Source of the DNA: Novosphingobium taihuense
GTDB taxonomy: Bacteria > Pseudomonadota > Alphaproteobacteria > Sphingomonadales > Sphingomonadaceae
Length of the DNA: 64,000 bases
Assembly: GCF_007830315.1 (NCBI RefSeq)
Contig: NZ_VLKJ01000003.1
Location: 372,001 to 436,000 of the forward strand
Direction: 5' to 3'
In this document: positions 35,561 through 44,113 of the stretch, one piece after another
Layout: each line of letters starts with the position of its first letter
How positions within the stretch are numbered: position 1 is the stretch's first letter
The notes under the pieces: generated by a model
Seen by the model: the letters and a program-made list of their open reading frames with translations, nothing else
The model's database searches: none
Told to the model about the DNA's origin: nothing
Position numbers and translations under genes: made by a program

Positions 35561-37648
35561 TCAGAACTTCGCGCGTACTGTCAGGCGGGCATTGATCGGC
35601 TCGCCGGTGGAGATGTTGTTGTCGGTGTGCGCGGCGGGGAAGTAGTCGGTGTCGGTCAGGTTCTCGACATTGAGCTGCAGCGAGATGCGGTCTGACAGGT
35701 CGTAGAACACCGCTGCATCGACGCGCGTGAACGCAGGCAGCGTCACCGCATTGCTGATGGTGGTGAAGCTCTTCGACTGGTGCGTCACGCCAAGGCCGAG
35801 GCCGAGCTTCTCGGTCACGTCATAGCGGCCCCAGGCAGAGGCCTGATGGCGCGGCAGCTGCGAGAGCTTGCGCCCGGCCGGGGCCGAGGTGGTGGCCGAA
35901 CGCACTTCGCCGTCTTGCAGCGTGTAGCCAAGGCTCACCTGCAGCTGCGGCAGCACGCGGCCTGCGAGCGAGAGTTCCACGCCCTTGGCGCGGGTCTTGC
36001 CCGACAGTTCGGGTAAGCCGGTGACCGGGTTGTTGAAGCGCGAGTTCTCGCGGTCCAACTGATAGACAGCAGCGGTAAAGGCGAGGCCCGGATTGATGTC
36101 CCACTTCACGCCCGCCTCAAGATTCTCGAACTGCTCTGGCGCCAGCGTCGCCTGCGTCGCGTCGAGCGAGCCGAACTGGTCACCCGATTGCGGCAGGAAG
36201 GTGCGGGTGAAGCTGCCGTAGAAGCTGACATTCTCCTGCGGCTTGAGGATCACGCCAAAGCGCGGCGACCATCTGCGGTCGGTGCGGGCCGCCGTGGTCG
36301 AATTGATGCGGTTGTCGGCGCTGATGCGGAATTCATCGAAGCGCACGCCCGCCACGACCTGCAGGAACGAGGCCAACTCGATCTGGTCCTGGAAGTAGGC
36401 TGACCAGGTATCGACGCGGCTGAAGGTCGAGCGGCTGGGGGCAGCGAAGGTGACCGCCGGAATCGTCAGGCGCTTGGCCAGCGTTACGGTGGTAGACCCG
36501 GCAAATATCGGGTCGGAACGCAGGCTCGAGGTGTCTTGGCTCGAAACTTCGAGGCCCGCCAGCACCGTGTGGCCAATGCCGCCGGTCTGGCCTTCCCAGA
36601 CGAGGTTGGTCTGCCCGACCCAGCTTTCGCGCACGTTCGCGCTCGAATAGCCCGAGAGCGTCAGCTGGTTGGCGGAATTCACCGCGCTTCCGGCAAAGAC
36701 GTTGCCGTAATACTTGTCGGTGTGGGTGTACTGGCCCAGCACGTTGAAGCTCAGGCCATCGGCCAGTTCGTGATCGAGGCGAGCCTGCGCGATATGCGCG
36801 ACGACCGTTGCAATGTTGACGTCCGAGCGGCCGAAGAAGGTATCGTCATAGCCGGTCAGCGGCTTGCCGTTTACCGAAGGCACGCCGCGGTCGGTGGTGC
36901 GGCGGTCGTCGTCGTAATTGTAGGACAGTTCGATGCGGGTCTTCTCGCCCGGCTGGAAGGCCATGGTCGGGTTCACGCCGATGAAGCGCCCCTCGAAGTC
37001 CTGGCGGTGGTTGTCGAATTCCTCGTACGTGCCGTTGAAGCGCGCGCCGACGGTTTCGGTGAAGGGCTGGTTCCAGTCGGCAGCAAGAGCAAAGGCGCCG
37101 AAGCTGTCGACATTGGCGCTGGCCTCGCCCTTGGTCCGGTCAAGGTCGGGCGTCTTGCTGACGCGGTTGACCACGCCGCCACCGCCGCCACGGCCGAACA
37201 GAAGCGCGTTGGCGCCCTTGAGCACTTCGACACGCTCGATGTTGTAGAGCGAGCGATAGTACTGCGTGTCGTCGCGCAGGCCATCGAGGTAGAAGTCGGC
37301 AGTGGTGTTCTGGCCGCGCAGGTTGATCTGGTCGCGATGGCCTTCTCCCTGGCCGAGCACCACGCCCGGAACATAGCGCAGCGCATCGCCCAGCTGGGTT
37401 ATGCCCTGATCGTCAAGCTGTTCGCGCGTCAGCACGGTGATGGTCTGGGGCACGTTGACCAGCGGGGTCGGCGTCTTCACCGCATTGGCATCGACCGGGC
37501 GATAGCCGTCGGCCGTGCCGGTCACGACGATCACGGTGTTGGTGTTCTCGGCCTCCAGCGCGGCGTCGGCAGGCACCAGATCCTCCGCAAAGGCAGCGGT
37601 CGGCATCAGCATGGTTCCGGCAAGCAGCAGGCTGGAAAGACGATTCAC
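35561..37648 (-). CDS. TonB-dependent (siderophore-type) outer membrane receptor
   Basis: 695 residues from a GTG at 37648 with AAGGGG 6 bases upstream. Signal peptide VNRLSSLLLAGTMLMPTAAFA. The plug domain begins near NVPQTITVLTREQLDDQG and includes NLRGQNTTADFYLDGLRDDTQYYRSLYNIERVEVLKG, characteristic of ferric-siderophore receptors. The beta barrel ends in LTVRAKF with a terminal Phe as in outer membrane proteins. There is no N-terminal STN signalling domain. Three TTGCGA/TCGCAA inverted repeats upstream suggest iron (Fur) control. Confidence 0.93.
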   Translation of the reverse strand: MNRLSSLLLAGTMLMPTAAFAEDLVPADAALEAENTNTVIVVTGTADGYRPVDANAVKTPTPLVNVPQTITVLTREQLDDQGITQLGDALRYVPGVVLGQGEGHRDQINLRGQNTTADFYLDGLRDDTQYYRSLYNIERVEVLKGANALLFGRGGGGGVVNRVSKTPDLDRTKGEASANVDSFGAFALAADWNQPFTETVGARFNGTYEEFDNHRQDFEGRFIGVNPTMAFQPGEKTRIELSYNYDDDRRTTDRGVPSVNGKPLTGYDDTFFGRSDVNIATVVAHIAQARLDHELADGLSFNVLGQYTHTDKYYGNVFAGSAVNSANQLTLSGYSSANVRESWVGQTNLVWEGQTGGIGHTVLAGLEVSSQDTSSLRSDPIFAGSTTVTLAKRLTIPAVTFAAPSRSTFSRVDTWSAYFQDQIELASFLQVVAGVRFDEFRISADNRINSTTAARTDRRWSPRFGVILKPQENVSFYGSFTRTFLPQSGDQFGSLDATQATLAPEQFENLEAGVKWDINPGLAFTAAVYQLDRENSRFNNPVTGLPELSGKTRAKGVELSLAGRVLPQLQVSLGYTLQDGEVRSATTSAPAGRKLSQLPRHQASAWGRYDVTEKLGLGLGVTHQSKSFTTISNAVTLPAFTRVDAAVFYDLSDRISLQLNVENLTDTDYFPAAHTDNNISTGEPINARLTVRAKF

Positions 37649-37673
37649 GGTAGTCCCCTTAACGATCACGTGT

Positions 37674-37692
37674 TTGCGATAATCATTCGCAA
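37674..37692. promoter_or_regulatory. Fur-like inverted repeat, site A
   Basis: TTGCGA-N7-TCGCAA; the spacer TAATCAT together with its flanks resembles part of the classical Fur box. It is the site nearest the receptor start (26 bp). Confidence 0.6.
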
Positions 37693-37703
37693 GAGGCGAA
37701 CTA

Positions 37704-37719
37704 TTGCGACTCAATCGCA
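37704..37719. promoter_or_regulatory. Fur-like inverted repeat, site B
   Basis: TTGCGA-N5-TCGCA, one base short of a full right arm. Its centre lies about 29 bp from that of site A. Confidence 0.45.
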
Positions 37720-37734
37720 CTTGCAAGCCAATTT

Positions 37735-37751
37735 TTGCGAATTTTTCGCAA
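37735..37751. promoter_or_regulatory. Fur-like inverted repeat, site C
   Basis: TTGCGA-N5-TCGCAA with perfect 6-bp arms and an AT-only spacer. Its centre lies about 31 bp from that of site B. It is nearest to the divergent arsC gene (start 37850). Confidence 0.5.
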
Positions 37752-37849
37752 TAACATTGACCTAGGTCAAAGCGCCGGTCTCAAACGCGTTATTGCGGCC
37801 CCGGACCGCCGGGCTATGAGACGCAGCAACGCACATGCAGGAGGCACCG

Positions 37850-38191
37850 ATGAAGGCGACGATCTGGCACAACCCCAATTGCGGCACCTCGCGCAACACG
37901 CTGGCAATGCTGCAGGACGCAGGCGCGCAGGTAACGGTGATCGAATACCTCAAGACCCCGCCCACCGCCGAAAAGCTCGCCCAGCTCTACCGCGATGCCG
38001 GATTGACCCCGCAACAAGGTCTGCGCCTGCGCGGCACCTACGCCGAGGAACGCGGGCTACCGTCAGCCGATGACGCCACGGTGCTGGCCGCCATGGCCGC
38101 CGAGCCCAAGCTGATCGAGCGCCCGCTGGTGGAGACGGACAAGGGCGTCCGTCTGTGCCGTCCGAAGGAAAAGGTGCAGGAGATTTTGTAG
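37850..38191 (+). CDS. arsC: Glutaredoxin-dependent arsenate reductase (ArsC)
   Basis: 113 residues. ATIWHNPNCGTSRNTLAMLQDAG holds the catalytic Cys (CGTSR), followed by the cis-Pro and Arg-rich segment typical of the family (LRGTYAEERGL, LIERPLVETDKGVRLCRP). It reduces arsenate to arsenite with glutathione/glutaredoxin. AGGAGG 5 bases before the ATG is an ideal ribosome binding site. No arsR or arsenite pump is adjacent, so it is an isolated arsC. Promoter sequence is shared with the divergent TonB receptor. Confidence 0.92.
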   Translation: MKATIWHNPNCGTSRNTLAMLQDAGAQVTVIEYLKTPPTAEKLAQLYRDAGLTPQQGLRLRGTYAEERGLPSADDATVLAAMAAEPKLIERPLVETDKGVRLCRPKEKVQEIL

Positions 38192-38287
38192 GACAGGTGG
38201 CTGCAGGGGAAATGGTCGCCCTCCCAACCCGTCCAATTCAAACGGGCAGTGGCACCCATTTGAGGCGGCTTCGCCGGTAAGAATAGG

Positions 38288-39103
38288 TCATGCTTCGGCA
38301 CCAAAGAAATGGTTTGCCGTGGCACCACCATCTATCAGAAAGTCACTCCCGGTTATGAAGCCGCCGTCAGGCCCCATGATGTGCGCAGCCAGCGCCGCTA
38401 TCTCGTCCGGCGTGCCCGCGCGCCCAGCGGGCATCTCCGCAAGCATGGCTTGATAGAAGGCGGCCCGCTCACCGTGAAGCTCGTCATGAGCGAGGGGGGT
38501 CACGATGATGCCCGGACTGATTGCGTTGACCCGAGCACCTTGACGCGCCCATTTGACAGCTTCGCCCCGAACACGAAGCGAGTTACAGCGCTTCGCCAAT
38601 TGATAGGCGTGCAGCGTGTCGCGCGCCCCTTTCACGAAATCGAGATCAAGCAAGTCCTCCGACGGCGCGGTTGCCAGCAGTGCATCCTGCTCTGCAGTGA
38701 GGGCCGGCATGCGGTAGCCAGATTGGGAAGAAATCACGATACCGGAGCCGCCCTGCGCCATGATCGCGCCGAAAGTCTCCAGCACGACGGCAGTCCCGTA
38801 CATATCGACTTCCAGAATTCTATGAATCGGCGCTTGTGAAGGCGAAACGCCTGCCGCCTGAATCAGCGCCTTTATCGGACCGATCTTCTGGGCCTTCAAC
38901 GCCACAGCTTCAACCATGCTGCGGTTGGCGATGTCAGCAGCCAAGGCTGTTACCTCAAATCCAGCTAGAGCCAAATTGTGCGCTGATTCGTCTGCCGCTT
39001 CTTGCGTCAGGTTCGCGACGACGACATGGCGCCCGCTGCTTATGCGCCGGGCAATGGCAAGGCCGATACCTCCGGCACCAAACACAACCGTCAACTCTGC
39101 CAT
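38288..39103 (-). CDS. Short-chain dehydrogenase/reductase
   Basis: 271 residues. The cofactor motif is GAGGIGLAIA (not the usual TGxxxGxG), then AAGVSPSQAP, catalytic Ser in IVISSQSGYRM, and HAYQLAKRC with YxxxK; the end is FITGSDFLIDGGATANHFFG. A larger than usual insertion (DALLATAPSEDLLDLDFVKGARDTL) sits between Ser and Tyr, as in some extended xenobiotic-type SDRs. Codon use appears less GC-biased than in the neighbours, as does the non-coding flank to 39275, hinting at foreign origin. Substrate unknown. Confidence 0.85.
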   Translation of the reverse strand: MAELTVVFGAGGIGLAIARRISSGRHVVVANLTQEAADESAHNLALAGFEVTALAADIANRSMVEAVALKAQKIGPIKALIQAAGVSPSQAPIHRILEVDMYGTAVVLETFGAIMAQGGSGIVISSQSGYRMPALTAEQDALLATAPSEDLLDLDFVKGARDTLHAYQLAKRCNSLRVRGEAVKWARQGARVNAISPGIIVTPLAHDELHGERAAFYQAMLAEMPAGRAGTPDEIAALAAHIMGPDGGFITGSDFLIDGGATANHFFGAEA

Positions 39104-39275
39104 GCTTCAAATCTTCTTGTCTGGTGGGACCTCGACATATCCCCACAATCTTGAAGTCTGTGCAGATTGCAAGTCACGCGCTCCGCGAAGCAAACCATGC
39201 GCTGGACCATACTGTTCAGAGCAGCATGACTCTGAAGCATACCTCCTGCTTGGCGTCTGCAGAGTTACAAGCGGT

Positions 39276-39425
39276 TCAGAAGAAGAGGAAAGGCTTGCCC
39301 GCCATGATCAACGCGGCGGCGCAGCCGAGCACGATCGTCTTGCGCGCAAGGTCATGCAGCGAGAAGTCTGCGAGGGGCGCGTGGATGAGGGCGATGGTGC
39401 GGGCCATTTCCGTGCCATGCGCCAT
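39276..39425 (-). CDS. Small single-span membrane protein, 49 aa
   Basis: A short frame starts at ATG 39425 with AAGAGG close upstream and ends at 39276. It reads MAHGTEMARTIALIHAPLAD, then LHDLARKTIVLGCAAALIMAGKPFLFF. The last 20 residues form one hydrophobic span, and the codons are GC-rich at third positions. I recognise no family. An internal ATG at residue 7 could be used. It lies 148 bp upstream of the SDR-type gene's flank and may be real; support is codon use and the membrane span. Confidence 0.45.
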   Translation of the reverse strand: MAHGTEMARTIALIHAPLADFSLHDLARKTIVLGCAAALIMAGKPFLFF

Positions 39426-39462
39426 GACCTCTTAACGTTGCGTAAAGGGCGCAAACTCCCGC

Positions 39463-39562
39463 CTTCGTCATTGCGAGCGACCGCAGGGCGCGCGGCAATC
39501 CAGAGCGGTGCTGCGCCGACTCTGGATTGCTTCGTCGGCTTCACCTCCTCGCAATGACGAAG
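39463..39562. repeat. Inverted-repeat element with 15-bp perfect ends
   Basis: 100 bp bounded by CTTCGTCATTGCGAG and CTCGCAATGACGAAG, with an inner inverted pair GCAATCCAGAGC and CTCTGGATTGC. It can fold into one long interrupted hairpin. Its ends resemble the TCATTGCGAG repeats widespread in bacterial genomes. It contains no gene. Confidence 0.8.
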
Positions 39563-39573
39563 AGGCTAGGGAA

Positions 39574-40704
39574 TCATCCCTCAAGCCACTCCAGTAGCGA
39601 CGCCAGGCAATCTCTTGCGAGCAACTTGGAGCGTTCCGGGCTCCAGCCCTGTTCCTTGCAGGGCAGGTCGTCGTTGTCCTTGAACGGCATTTCCAGCGTC
39701 ATCGCCACGCAGCCGAAGCGGTGGGCGACCTGGTTGGTGGACATCGTCAGGTTGGCGCGGCCCGGTGCTGCCACGGGATAGCCGCGCCGCGTCTGGAAAT
39801 CGGGGGTACGGCGTTCAAGAATGCGGCGGTAGCGTTCGTAGGACGCGCCAAGCTCGTCGGTCCACGAAGGGATGCCCTCGAATCCGGCGAGGAACACGTG
39901 CGGGATCGCCTCGTCGCCGTGGACGTCCATCGCGAAGTCCACGCCAGTTTCGTCCATCGCATTGCGGATCGCCAGCACTTCTGGCGAGCGTTCCGGCGTC
40001 GGCTCGTGCCATTCGCGGTTGAGGTTCACGCCCACGGCATTGGTGCGCAAATGCCCCCGGCACGAGCCGTCCGGATTGGCATTGGGCACCACGTGGAAGC
40101 GGCAGAGCTGGCGCAGGCGGCGGCCATGCGGGTCCGCCGGATCGGTCAGCAGTTCGAGCGCGCCTTCCATCCACCATTCGGCCATCGATTCGCCGGGATG
40201 CTGGCGGGCGTAGAGCCAGACCTGCTTCGGACCTTCGCCCACTTCAAGGCAATCAATCGGCTGGCCCTCGATGCTGGTGCCAAGGCAGCGATGGGTCACG
40301 CCGGGCAGTGCCGCTGTCTGCGCCACAAGATCGTGATGCCGCTCCATCGAATAGGGCGCGAAGTAGGCGAACCAGCAGGTGCCCGCCTCCGGCGTGTGGC
40401 GGATGGTCAGCGTGCCGCCATTCTCCTGCGGATCATAGCGCGTATCGGTGCGGCCCCAGAACTCGCGATCTTCGGAAAAAGCCGCGCGGTATCCCGGCCA
40501 GCCTCCGGGATAGGCCGAGTTGCCAAGCCCGGTGATCTTCAGCTCAAGCTCACGCCCTACAGCCCTGTCGACGCGGAAGTGGAACCACTGGAAGAACTCG
40601 GAATCGCGGTCCTTGCGGATCGCCAGCCGTGCACTCGCGCCCGAAACCTGGAGCACTTCGATATTGCCGGAATCGAACGCGGCATTGATGCGGATGTCAT
40701 TCAT
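39574..40704 (-). CDS. M14 family zinc carboxypeptidase (cytosolic carboxypeptidase-like)
   Basis: 376 residues. An N-terminal beta domain (residues 1-120, [19 protein letters not shown]) precedes the peptidase, as in the CCP/AGTPBP subfamily. Zinc ligands: [12 protein letters not shown] (HxxE) and [15 protein letters not shown]; substrate residues: [10 protein letters not shown] and NLNREW; catalytic Glu in [12 protein letters not shown]. CCPs trim C-terminal or side-chain Glu in eukaryotes; the substrate of bacterial members is unknown. No signal peptide. The ATG overlaps the stop of the upstream secreted protein (ATGA). Confidence 0.9.
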   Translation of the reverse strand: MNDIRINAAFDSGNIEVLQVSGASARLAIRKDRDSEFFQWFHFRVDRAVGRELELKITGLGNSAYPGGWPGYRAAFSEDREFWGRTDTRYDPQENGGTLTIRHTPEAGTCWFAYFAPYSMERHHDLVAQTAALPGVTHRCLGTSIEGQPIDCLEVGEGPKQVWLYARQHPGESMAEWWMEGALELLTDPADPHGRRLRQLCRFHVVPNANPDGSCRGHLRTNAVGVNLNREWHEPTPERSPEVLAIRNAMDETGVDFAMDVHGDEAIPHVFLAGFEGIPSWTDELGASYERYRRILERRTPDFQTRRGYPVAAPGRANLTMSTNQVAHRFGCVAMTLEMPFKDNDDLPCKEQGWSPERSKLLARDCLASLLEWLEG

Positions 40705-41306
40705 TTAACGGTGATAGTCTCACCAGACGTGCCGGGGAAGCCCGAGAACAGGGCATGGGCAAGGCGCGGCGCGGCCATGGCGGTATCGGCTTCCTTGGCC
40801 TTGACGTTCTCGCGGTTGTCGGCGCGGCCTTCCCACAGCGCCTCGCCGGTCTTGCGGTCTCGGATACGCACTGAAAGGCGGGTGACGACGTATTCCTTTG
40901 GCCCACCACCAAGGTTGATTCCAAGTCCCAGCCCGACGCCGCCGCCATAGCTCCCGGTCGATCCGCCAACGCCCACGCTCACCGGCCCGCGCTGCTTCTC
41001 GCGTTTCTGCACTTCGCGGTCCACGCGCACTTCGGCCACGACATCGACCGCGCCCGGCGTTGCACTGCCGAACCCGTTGGCCATCAGTTCCTTCTGCACG
41101 GCATCCAGCCACACCTGATTCTCGAGGCTCGACGGGTCCGCCCCCGGCGCCGCCTCGACGATCACTGCCGCGCCTTTCAGCCGGGGCAGGGTCTGCGCGG
41201 TGTGGAAGCGGGTCACGTCAATCGGCGCGGGCTTGGCCATGGCCGGGGTCGCGACCAGCAGGGCGGCCAGCAGGCTTGGGGCAATTGCGGCAGAAAGGCG
41301 ATTCAT
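40701..41306 (-). CDS. Secreted DUF4136-like protein, paralogue 1
   Basis: 201 residues, signal peptide [20 protein letters not shown] plus PAMAKP. A glycine-rich stretch ([24 protein letters not shown], about residues 115-138) precedes a C-terminal motif [23 protein letters not shown]...[12 protein letters not shown]. This end resembles DUF4136 proteins, which are often lipoproteins; here no lipobox is visible. The same C-terminal pattern recurs in the neighbouring gene, so the two are paralogues. It is translationally coupled to the M14 carboxypeptidase gene. Confidence 0.72.
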   Translation of the reverse strand: MNRLSAAIAPSLLAALLVATPAMAKPAPIDVTRFHTAQTLPRLKGAAVIVEAAPGADPSSLENQVWLDAVQKELMANGFGSATPGAVDVVAEVRVDREVQKREKQRGPVSVGVGGSTGSYGGGVGLGLGINLGGGPKEYVVTRLSVRIRDRKTGEALWEGRADNRENVKAKEADTAMAAPRLAHALFSGFPGTSGETITVK

Positions 41307-41387
41307 AGGCTTGCGTCCCGTTGTCATGGCGTCAGTGGTGCTACGCTCTGTTCTTCGTCGCAATGCCAATTGGCACAGTGACAGCGA

Positions 41388-42056
41388 TCAGCTCGCCGGA
41401 ACGACCTGCGCGTCGGCAAACTTCGCGAACAGCGCCGATGCCAGCCGTGCCGCCACTGCGCCGTTGTTCAACCCATCGTCGTCCTCGCGCGTTTGCGCTT
41501 CGGCGTGGCCTTCCCACAGCACGCGATTGCTCGCCTTGTCGCGGATGCGCACGTCGAGCCGCGTGGCGATGATCGCCTTCTTCGCCTTGGTCAGGTCGAT
41601 GTTGAGTGCCATGGCGGTGTAGTTGCCGCGATTGGAAACTCCCACTTCCATCGCGCCCGAAACCGGCTTGCGCTTGGCCTCTTCGGGCACGACCTCTTCA
41701 TGGCGGATGCCGATCTGCGCGATCTGCCCGCCTTCCGCACCGCTCACTGCCGTGTCGTATCCCAGCTTGGCCAGCTGATCGACGACGGCGGCTTCATAGA
41801 CCGGCAGCTTCCATTCGGCCTCCGTGCCATCGGCTGCGGCTACGGTGATTGGTCCCTTGCCCAGCAGCGGCGCGGCATCTGCGGCCTGGAATGCCTCTAC
41901 TTCGACCTTCTTGGCCGGTTCGATCGAACGCCTGCCGTCGGCCCCGCGCAGACGCTGGTCCATCGGCGAATCCCACCGCCCACCCATCGGCTGGGCCACG
42001 GCGGTTCCGGCAATGGCAAGGGTCGCAACGGCGCAGAGAAGCAGTTTGTGATTCAT
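41388..42056 (-). CDS. Secreted DUF4136-like protein, paralogue 2
   Basis: 222 residues, signal peptide MNHKLLLCAVATLAIAGTAV with AQP. The mature protein has KVEVEAFQAADAAPLLGKGPITVAA, VVDQLAKLGYDTAVSGAEGGQIAQIGI and the shared C-terminal motif LDVRIRDKASNRVLWEGHAEAQTRE..ARLASALFAKF. This matches paralogue 1 at the same place (RIRD, LWEGxA, ARLAxALF). The frame is open further upstream to 42176, but the signal peptide fixes the start at 42056. Probably the first gene of the set that includes paralogue 1 and the carboxypeptidase, 81 bp apart. Confidence 0.72.
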   Translation of the reverse strand: MNHKLLLCAVATLAIAGTAVAQPMGGRWDSPMDQRLRGADGRRSIEPAKKVEVEAFQAADAAPLLGKGPITVAAADGTEAEWKLPVYEAAVVDQLAKLGYDTAVSGAEGGQIAQIGIRHEEVVPEEAKRKPVSGAMEVGVSNRGNYTAMALNIDLTKAKKAIIATRLDVRIRDKASNRVLWEGHAEAQTREDDDGLNNGAVAARLASALFAKFADAQVVPAS

Positions 42057-42175
42057 TTGGTATTTATCCCGTAAGGGGCTGATGCGGACCCGCCCGAGCG
42101 TGTAAAGTGCCCGCGCTGTCGCAGTCATGAACGCGTTTGCGGGGCAAATCCTGCGCGCAAAGGAGCAGAACGCCA

Positions 42176-43174
42176 ATGTCGAAGGTCCCCGTACTCGTCA
42201 CCGGCGGCGCAGGCTATATCGGCAGCCATGCCGTGCTGGCGCTGAAGGATGCGGGCTACTCCGTGGCGGTGATCGACAACCTGACCACCGGCTTCCGCTT
42301 CGCCGTGCCCGATGGCGTCGCTTTCTATGAGGGCGACATCGAGGACGGCGCACTCCTCGCACGCATCTTTGCAGAGCAAGGCATCCGCGCGGTGATGCAC
42401 TTCGCCGGGTCGATCATCGTCCCCGAATCGGTCGAGAACCCGCTCAAGTATTATCACAACAACACCGCCAAGAGCCGCGCGCTGATCGCCGCTGCGGTCG
42501 CGGCGGGCGTGCCGCACTTCATCTTCTCCTCCACGGCGGCGACTTACGGCATCCCCGAAGTCTCGCCGGTCACCGAAGACAGCCCCAAGCTGCCGATCAA
42601 TCCCTACGGCATGTCCAAGCTGATGACCGAGACCATGCTGGCCGACGTCGCCGCCGCGCACCCGCTCAACTACTGCGTCCTGCGCTACTTCAACGTGGCA
42701 GGCGCAGACCCGGAGGCGCGCACAGGCCAGTCCACGGCAGGCGCCACCCACCTGATCAAGGTCGCGGTCGAGGCAGCATTGGGCAAACGCGCCTCGGTCG
42801 GCGTGTTCGGCACCGATTTCGCCACGCATGACGGCACGGGCGTTCGCGATTACATTCACGTCTCGGACCTAGCCGCCGCGCACGTTCTCGCGCTCGAGGC
42901 GCTGATCGCGTCGCCCACGCAATCGCTGACCATGAACTGCGGCTACGGGCGCGGCTTCTCGGTGCTCGACGTGCTCGATGCGGTCGATCGCGTCACCAAC
43001 CGCAAGATCGTGCGCGAATTGCAGGGCCGCCGTGCGGGCGATCCCGATTCGCTGATTTCGGACAACAGCCGGATCAAGGCGACGCTGCCGTGGCAGCCGA
43101 AGTACGCCGATCTCGATACCATCGTTGCCCACGCCCTTGCCTGGGAGCGCAGGCTGGGCGAGATTCGCGCCTAG
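42176..43174 (+). CDS. galE: UDP-glucose 4-epimerase
   Basis: 332 residues. Extended SDR with VLVTGGAGYIGSHAVLAL, HFAGSIIVPESVENPLKYYHNN, the catalytic Ser/Thr of FSSTAATYG and the YGMSK Tyr-Lys pair, and the RYFNVAGADPE and GTGVRDYIHVSDLA signatures. It interconverts UDP-glucose and UDP-galactose for polysaccharide or LPS synthesis. AAGGAG 9 bases before ATG 42176 fixes the start. It overlaps by 4 bp the end of the convergent 2OG-oxygenase-like gene. Confidence 0.95.
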   Translation: MSKVPVLVTGGAGYIGSHAVLALKDAGYSVAVIDNLTTGFRFAVPDGVAFYEGDIEDGALLARIFAEQGIRAVMHFAGSIIVPESVENPLKYYHNNTAKSRALIAAAVAAGVPHFIFSSTAATYGIPEVSPVTEDSPKLPINPYGMSKLMTETMLADVAAAHPLNYCVLRYFNVAGADPEARTGQSTAGATHLIKVAVEAALGKRASVGVFGTDFATHDGTGVRDYIHVSDLAAAHVLALEALIASPTQSLTMNCGYGRGFSVLDVLDAVDRVTNRKIVRELQGRRAGDPDSLISDNSRIKATLPWQPKYADLDTIVAHALAWERRLGEIRA

Positions 43175-43923
43175 CAGGCTTTCGCCTTGCCATAGCGCTC
43201 TCGCCACTCGGCATGGCTGATGAAGCTGCCGTCCGGCTGGCGCAGCAGGTCGCACTGGGTGGCGGTCGTCCGGCTGATCTGCTGCCAGTTGTCCATGCGG
43301 TCGGTGCCGAAGTTGAAGCACAGGAACACCGCGCGCTCGTCCAGCCGCCCGATCGCTGTCGAGTGATTGAACTTCGGGCCGAACACCAGGCCCTTGCCCA
43401 ACCGGTAGGTCAGGTCGCGCTGGTTGCCGAGCACGCTGTCATAGGTCATGCCCATCTCGCTGGCATTGGCGGTCAGCGGCGCCATCAGCGTGAACGCCTC
43501 GCTCTGCTCGGTCAGCCAGTCGCAGTGCATGTCGAGCGCATCGCACTTGCTGCGGGTGACAAAGAACCCGGCGAAGAGCCGAATCTCGCGATCGTGCGGC
43601 ACGAACGGCGCCACAAGCGCGGCGACGCCAAGCCGGTCGTAGATGCTCTCGAACCAGTTGAACGCTTTCTCGTCGGCATGGCTCAGCCAGCAGATGTCGC
43701 TGCGCCAGTGCAGGGGGCGTTCGTTGTAGAGCGCCACCCCGTTCGACAGGCGGTAGCGCCCCTGATTCTCGTCCATCGCCCGCGATTCGGCAGCAAGCGG
43801 CGCAAGCTCATCCAGCAGATCGCCCGGAATATCGATCTCGAAGGCGTTCACCGCGAGAAGCGACGGGTTGAGGAACCACGATTCGCCTGCGTTCTGGATG
43901 ACGCCCTGCGGCTGGATCAACAT
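43171..43923 (-). CDS. Putative 2-oxoglutarate/Fe(II) oxygenase-like protein
   Basis: 250 residues; I do not recognise a named family. The double-stranded beta-helix iron triad is suggested by MHCDW (His133, Asp135) and FNHSTAIGRLDERAVFLCF (His187 with Arg197 exactly ten residues on), the spacing of 2-oxoglutarate-binding oxygenases. Other features: LHWRSDICWLSHADEKAFNWFE and ALVAPFVPHDREIRLFAGFFVTRSKCDALD. No signal peptide. The start at ATG 43923 has GGGAAAG upstream; a TTG 21 bp further is an alternative. It is divergent from rpmJ, convergent with galE. The substrate is unknown. Confidence 0.6.
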   Translation of the reverse strand: MLIQPQGVIQNAGESWFLNPSLLAVNAFEIDIPGDLLDELAPLAAESRAMDENQGRYRLSNGVALYNERPLHWRSDICWLSHADEKAFNWFESIYDRLGVAALVAPFVPHDREIRLFAGFFVTRSKCDALDMHCDWLTEQSEAFTLMAPLTANASEMGMTYDSVLGNQRDLTYRLGKGLVFGPKFNHSTAIGRLDERAVFLCFNFGTDRMDNWQQISRTTATQCDLLRQPDGSFISHAEWRERYGKAKAC

Positions 43924-44036
43924 GCTGGCTTTCCCGAAGACCAATCAGGCCCCATCCGCCTGATGGCGCGGTGTTTGCACAGGCCCCCCACCTTTGCAAG
44001 AAAGCGCGCAGGGCCGCCGATTTGCCTTGCGCAGGG

Positions 44037-44065
44037 TTGACTTGGGGGAATGCCCCCACTAACGG
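44037..44065 (+). promoter_or_regulatory. Predicted promoter of rpmJ with palindromic spacer
   Basis: TTGACT, 17 bp, then TAACGG. The spacer is itself almost wholly the inverted repeat TGGGGGAATGCCCCCA, which could be an operator between the -35 and -10 elements. Confidence 0.5.
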
Positions 44066-44113
44066 CGTCGCTTCAGTTTTCGGCCCGGTCAGCTTCGGGC
44101 AAAGGGATTCGAC

